From contig JASAND010027772.1 of NCBI GenBank assembly GCA_030248195.1, forward strand, positions 49,026-113,025: a DNA stretch of 64,000 nt, in the 5' to 3' direction. Below are positions 59,745 through 64,000 of the stretch, in pieces. The translations under genes were made by a program, and so were the position numbers. Position 1 is the first letter of the stretch; each line of letters begins with the position of its first letter. This DNA comes from Trissonchulus latispiculum (lineage: Eukaryota; Nematoda; Enoplea; Enoplida; Ironidae). The notes beneath the pieces were generated by a model. That model saw nothing but the letters and a program-made list of their open reading frames with translations, had not been told where the DNA came from and did not search any database.

Positions 59745-60020
59745 CTCCTTTTCGATGTACAGTACATTAAACGTACTCAAAAGCTTCTGTCAATAGTTTT
59801 TGTACGCGAAGGTAGGGCTTGAAAATTGACAAATTTATGCTAAAATACGTATGCTTAAATTAGCCCAGATTGTGGTTTATAATTGCGTATATTACCCTTT
59901 AAATGCTATAAATAACAATCTTTACTGTTTATACATAGCTGATTTATAGCCGCCCTTTTTTCGAATTTTTTTCAAAAGTTTTCGGAAATTGCAAAAAAAT
60001 TTCAATAATTTTGCATTTTT
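59745..60020. repeat. Dispersed repeat, inverted copy of 46640-46940
   Basis: Reverse-complement similarity to 46640-46940 over about 270 bases with scattered differences. Both copies lie beside G/C-run elements. Confidence 0.65.
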
Positions 60021-60048
60021 TACTTGGCTTGTACTGTACCCAATATTA

Positions 60049-60232
60049 AGGTGCATTCATAGTTCCAGACGCAAGCAGACGCGCGTACGTAAGCGTTTAG
60101 ATGCGTTCGTGAGCATGAATACGCTACGATTACTTTTAAACGGTTAAAACGGCATCTTATAATCTGAGGCGTCGACGCGCGGCGACGCACGGCGACGCGC
60201 GTCTCTCGGCGTTTGCGACGGGGGATGCACCT
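60049..60232. mobile_element. Harbinger-like MITE, copy 2
   Basis: Same family as 22516-22701. The ends AGGTGCATTCATAGTTCC and ATGCACCT are flanked by TTA on both sides (60046-60048 and 60233-60235). It carries CpG-rich GACGCGCGGCGACGC-type text. The right TIR is more diverged (GGGGGATGCACCT) than in copy 1. Confidence 0.75.
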
Positions 60233-60860
60233 TTAGGGGGGAGGGGGGTTTGAGCTCGGCTTGTGGGGGGAGCTAGCATTGTTTCCCTGTAATTTTTGGT
60301 TGGGGGGGGGGGGGTAAACTTCGGAAATTTGGTGGTCGACCCCCCGAAATGTGATGGGGAGTACCCCCCCTAACCCCCCCCCCAAAATTCGGACCTCAGA
60401 AAATTCAAAAAATGGCCAAAAAATGCAAAATTTTCTGTAATTTAGCCCTTTTTTCATCAAAATATGGCTTGTTCTTAACGTTTTAGGCGTTTTTGCACCA
60501 TTTTAAAGCGATTTTAGGCCAAAATTTTCGAAAAATTTTTCAAAAAATGACCATTTTTCGACCAAATTTAGCTAACTTTTTGGGTCCAAAAATCGTTGGG
60601 GGGGTAGCCAAAAGTGGGGGGAGGGATTGTCCAAAAATCTGGGAGGGGGTAAATTTGGTCGAAAATTTTGGGGGGGATACCCCCCCCCCCCCTAAGGAAA
60701 CTATGGCGGGGGAGTAGTTGGGGTCGGGTAGGGGGAGGGGGTCTCCACAGGGGGTAAACTGTAGCCTGGTACACCTATGGGTACCGGGGCCAAGGTGGCC
60801 CCGTCCCCGGCGCTGGTAGTGGCGGCCCCGGTGCAATTGCATCTCTAATATATACACACA
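60233..60860. repeat. G/C-run element remnants and hAT-like end
   Basis: 60540-60780 is the reverse-complement relative of 44543-44830, ending TGTAGCCTGGTACACCTATG. 60780-60851 ends GGCCCCGGTGCAATTGCATC plus TCTA, a decayed end of the 43086-43375 family. G runs of 8-13 are frequent. Confidence 0.6.
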
Positions 60861-60969
60861 CCTTTGCACCCGGAATCATAGGTGTGGCTGGGCAAAAAAT
60901 TTGGGGGGGGGGGGTTCCGACGGAGGGTGGGGGGGCCCCCCTAAATTTTCGATTTTATGCCATTTTTGT

Positions 60970-61290
60970 TTTTTCCAAAAACTTTCCAGCAGTTAACTGA
61001 ACATTATTTTTAATTGTTTTCTAAAAAATATCTATTTGTTTTCTAATTTTTTTCTGTTAAATGTTTTCTAACTGAGGCCCACTTTCTAATTGTTTTCTAA
61101 TTAATTTCTTACCGTTTTCTAGCAAGTTTCTTAATGTTTTCTCATTGTTTTCCCTAAAAAAAAGGACATTTTCTATATTATTTCTAATTGTTTTCTAAAC
61201 TACTTCTATTGTTTTCTCAATATTTTCTCACTATTTTCTAGCTTCCTTCCAGAACATTTTCTTAATGTTTTCTGATTTTTTCTGACTTTT
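60970..61290. repeat. Degenerate TTTTCTAA minisatellite
   Basis: The word TTTTCTAATTG or a close variant recurs every 10-20 bases over about 320 bases. The strand bias (pyrimidine-rich on +) is strong. No coding role. Confidence 0.7.
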
Positions 61291-62550
61291 CCTTTATACT
61301 TTTCCAGGTCTTCCTTGTTAAACAAACATTCATTGAGTAATATTTCGAATATTTAACGAATATACAATACTCACCATATTACAATCAGTTTTCGAAAGTC
61401 GAAGCATGTGTACGTACGTGCGTTTTTTTTTCAAAAATAAAAATATAAAAGTGAAGACTGTGGGGTCTGGGGAGAAGCTGAGAAAAGTTCGTAAATGTCA
61501 GGAAAATTCTCAATGGAAACACTAAAAATTTTGATTCCAGCAGCCAGTAAAAATTTAAAACATAATTTAGCAAACTAGCAAGCAAGAAAGATCTTAAAAT
61601 TATGGTTTGGCAACATTTACAAAATTTATATATATATAAATAAAAGCAGATATAAAGGCTTCGGATACACTGTAATAAATACAGAAACCAAAGCAATCAG
61701 TACAACGCCCAGATCAAGAAACATGAATTTAAAATGCGGGGGTCTGTGGTCGGCAAACCCTAGCAAAAGGTATGTATATATCAGCAAAATTCAAGCTAGA
61801 AATAAAATTATTCTTAGCAGTAATAATAAGCAAAGGTCTTTAGATATTCTCTTGTACAATTTAACTCTTAAGGGGGGGGGGTCCACCATGAAAAATTTTA
61901 TGGTCACGGATTTTGCTCATTTTCACACAAAATTTTGTCACGTATGTCCTGCATATCGAGTTTCAATTTCGAGTAGTTTCGTTCAGTACTTAACGAGTAA
62001 CCGGCTATTAATTGCATGCAATTTGAAAACAGGTGAAAACGGCTGTGGCGCAGCAAATAAAGGCACTTTACACCTGAACTTCCTTGAGAACGGAGTCATA
62101 TTCGGTTGTATGTTTGATATCTGATGCAAACAAAGAACCTAGGATAGCTTTTCATGGGAAAACGTTTCTTTATGACTTTATTTAGTGATTTTAGGAAGTA
62201 GCACCGACGCTGGAAAGCCTTGACCACGAAAATCATTTAACGGCCGATAACGTGAATTTGGTGCATTTGCGGGCAATGGTCCAAGAAGAAAAAATGTTCC
62301 CGACAATGAGAGCTTTCGATTGATATAAAATTTAACGTATTTCGAAAAATTTGAAAAATCGCTATTTTTGAGATTATGGTTGTCAGACCCCCATATTTGA
62401 CCCCAGCGACCAACTGGGTGCACTAACCTGCACCATTTGTGCCCAAACTTGACCTAAAGTCATCAATAATCGTGCGCAAATAGATAGTCTAACATTTTAT
62501 AGGTCTGTGTTGCCATAGCTCTAGGTTATTTGCCAAAAAAACGGGAATTT
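61291..62550. other. Unassigned sequence
   Basis: The longest frame (61723-62124, +, 133 codons) has no recognisable domain or signal, and its codon use looks like background. I do not call it a gene. Confidence 0.35.
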
Positions 62551-62920
62551 CCTACATTTTGCTAAAAATTGAGATTTCTGCGCCAGAGAAATCTCGAAAT
62601 CGGACAGAGGTAACCAGGATCAATTGGTATCGTTCGAAATGTCTTGTCATAAGCTGTGATTTGTAGGAAGTAGAATTTTTAATTAGGGCTTACAGCTTTC
62701 AGAATATTTCATCAAACTTGCTGACCCCCAATTTTAACATTGCAAAACAGTCAAATTTGGCTGTTCGCAAATTTAAAAAATTAATTAAAAATTTTTGAAG
62801 GCCTAAATTAAAATTCTGCTTCCTACAAATCACCCTTCGAGATCGTATATATGATATAGGATGGACGTTGAAGTGCTCCATTTTGTCGTTGGCAAGATTT
62901 CTCTGGCGCACGGAAAAAAT
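62550..62920. repeat. Foldback element 7 (diverged)
   Basis: GATTTGTAGGAAGTAGAATT near 62658 is complemented near 62811-62831, and a TTTCTGCGCCAGAGAAATCT-like block near 62575 is complemented near 62895-62915. This marks imperfect inverted arms around a short AT-rich centre. Confidence 0.55.
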
Positions 62921-63186
62921 CACCACTTTTTCCGTTTCCTATGTTTAACACATACTGACATCAACTTTGAGGTGAAATTACTCGCTAACCGTAAGAGATC
63001 CGACCTTCATTTCAAAAACTCGTTAAAATATACCAATCGGACAACAAAATATGTGAAAATGAGCAAAATCAGAGATGGTCGAAAAATCGGCCTTCCGTGA
63101 AAGCGAAACGGAAGAAAGGTGAACGTATTCGCGTTTTGGACTGACATTTTATATGGACAAAACTGAAAGCCGTCTACGTACGTATA

Positions 63187-63590
63187 TACAGCGCGGCGGG
63201 GAAAAAACCCAATCCGATATGCGGAAAAAACCCATCGCCAGTGTGAGTCACCCATATGAGCTAGATCGGATTTTAATAGCCTATCTTAAAGAGCGTCCAA
63301 AACTGCCCTAGTGGGTGTATTATTGTAGTTCCCCCTGCCTCTCAGCAAATTTTTTGGGACTTTGAAAATTTTGGAATTTTTGGTCCCAACATGGGGGTCA
63401 GGCTGGGTCAACTTTGGGGGGTCACTCCTGAACTACTGCAAAGACTTAGCCCAAAACGGATTATAGTTTCACAGAGGATATATCTCGAACTTCACGATGG
63501 TGTATGCAATTTGGCTCTAGTATATGTGGTGCGACCTGGGGGTGACCTAGACTCGGTGGGAAAAAAACCCATGTGCGGGAAAAAACCCCA
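63187..63590. repeat. Region with GGGAAAAAACCC motifs
   Basis: Four GGGAAAAAA(A)CCC or GGAAAAAACCC motifs (near 63198, 63222, 63559 and 63579), in pairs about 20 bases apart. The same design occurs at 51936-51975 and, with shorter A runs, at 47221-47380. Confidence 0.5.
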
Positions 63591-64000
63591 AATTTCAAAA
63601 TCAAATTTTTATCTAACCATTAGCAGCAAAGGAAAAATTCATGCATTTCTTAGCTCAGTAGAGCCTCCAGATTAATTTGGTATTGATTTTACCTAGGCTT
63701 GACCTTCTATGTGAGGTCCAGGTGGCCAAAATCTGAGATGGTGCCATTTCAAGCCAAATTTTCAAATCTCGCCAAAAAACCGCTAATTTTTCACTAAAAT
63801 AGATCGGGTTTGGCTTTAAATGCAATAAAACACGTTTTCTATGTGATAGGATGCTTAAACTGCAGAAATTCAGCAAATTTCAAAAATTTCCAAAATTTGC
63901 CTATGTTTTTACGTATATAATTATATATAAATGTTGAAAAGTCAATTTTAAAGTCAATTTTGCAGAAATATTGATATTTTATAATTCAGACTGGCATTTT
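63591..64000. other. Unassigned sequence to the window end
   Basis: AT-rich with no recognised gene or element boundary. Confidence 0.3.

Noticed and set aside
61723..62124. 133-codon + frame as a new gene
   Set aside because: No recognisable motif, no splice or polyadenylation context, and surrounded by repeats. It could be chance in this composition.
1..64000. CRISPR array, bacterial operons or phage genes
   Set aside because: No regularly spaced direct repeats with unique spacers and no prokaryotic gene organisation. Introns and animal gene families show that it is nuclear animal DNA.

Overview
The window is animal nuclear DNA: AT-rich, with GT-AG introns, mostly non-coding and packed with transposons. 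It holds four recognisable protein-coding genes. They encode a tetraspanin (+ strand, 8 coding exons, about 240 aa), two paralogous rhodopsin-like seven-transmembrane receptors (+ strand, 2 coding exons each, about 332 and 329 aa), and a PPM1G-type Mg/Mn-dependent protein phosphatase (- strand, 11 coding exons, about 971 aa). No bacterial, plasmid or CRISPR feature is visible. The receptors look like lineage-specific invertebrate chemoreceptors, and nematode Srsx-like receptors are the closest style I can name. Splice-acceptor-like sites lie 1, 7 and 13 bases before three of the four start codons, which would suit a spliced-leader-using invertebrate such as a nematode, flatworm or rotifer. The species cannot be named from this sequence.

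Layout. 1-790: foldback element. 2466-9314: tetraspanin gene; its sixth intron carries a 3 kb foldback element into which a hAT-like element has inserted. 12012-12739: TIR element directly upstream of receptor 1 (12773-14371). 15295-24583: repeat island with a foldback, a 22-24 bp minisatellite, a Pao-like protease fragment, a small LTR element, a 1.4 kb foldback, a Harbinger-like MITE, a GCGCAGCAAA array and a TA-flanked TIR element. 24842-26279: receptor 2, with a SINE in its intron. 27088-27806: hAT-like MITE. 29389-43920: phosphatase gene, whose introns carry SINEs, a foldback, a 148-bp satellite, nested hAT-like elements and a LINE 3' end. 43921-53700: nested G/C-run elements, a broken RTE/CR1-like LINE on the - strand and a foldback. 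54600-58950: non-coding segment unusually rich in short perfect hairpins, with one tRNA-like gene. 59000-64000: repeat remnants and no recognisable gene.

The genes do not form an obvious pathway. The tetraspanin and receptors are membrane proteins; the phosphatase is expected in the nucleus. The strongest novelty is in the repeats. Several short non-autonomous elements with exact 8-bp target duplications share a TAGNGATG-like terminus, and each is followed by a different self-complementary GC word (CGGGTACCCG, GGCCCGGC, GGCCCCGG, GGATATCC). The hairpin-dense segment is the second. All exon boundaries were read by eye from reading frame and GT-AG signals, without transcript data.
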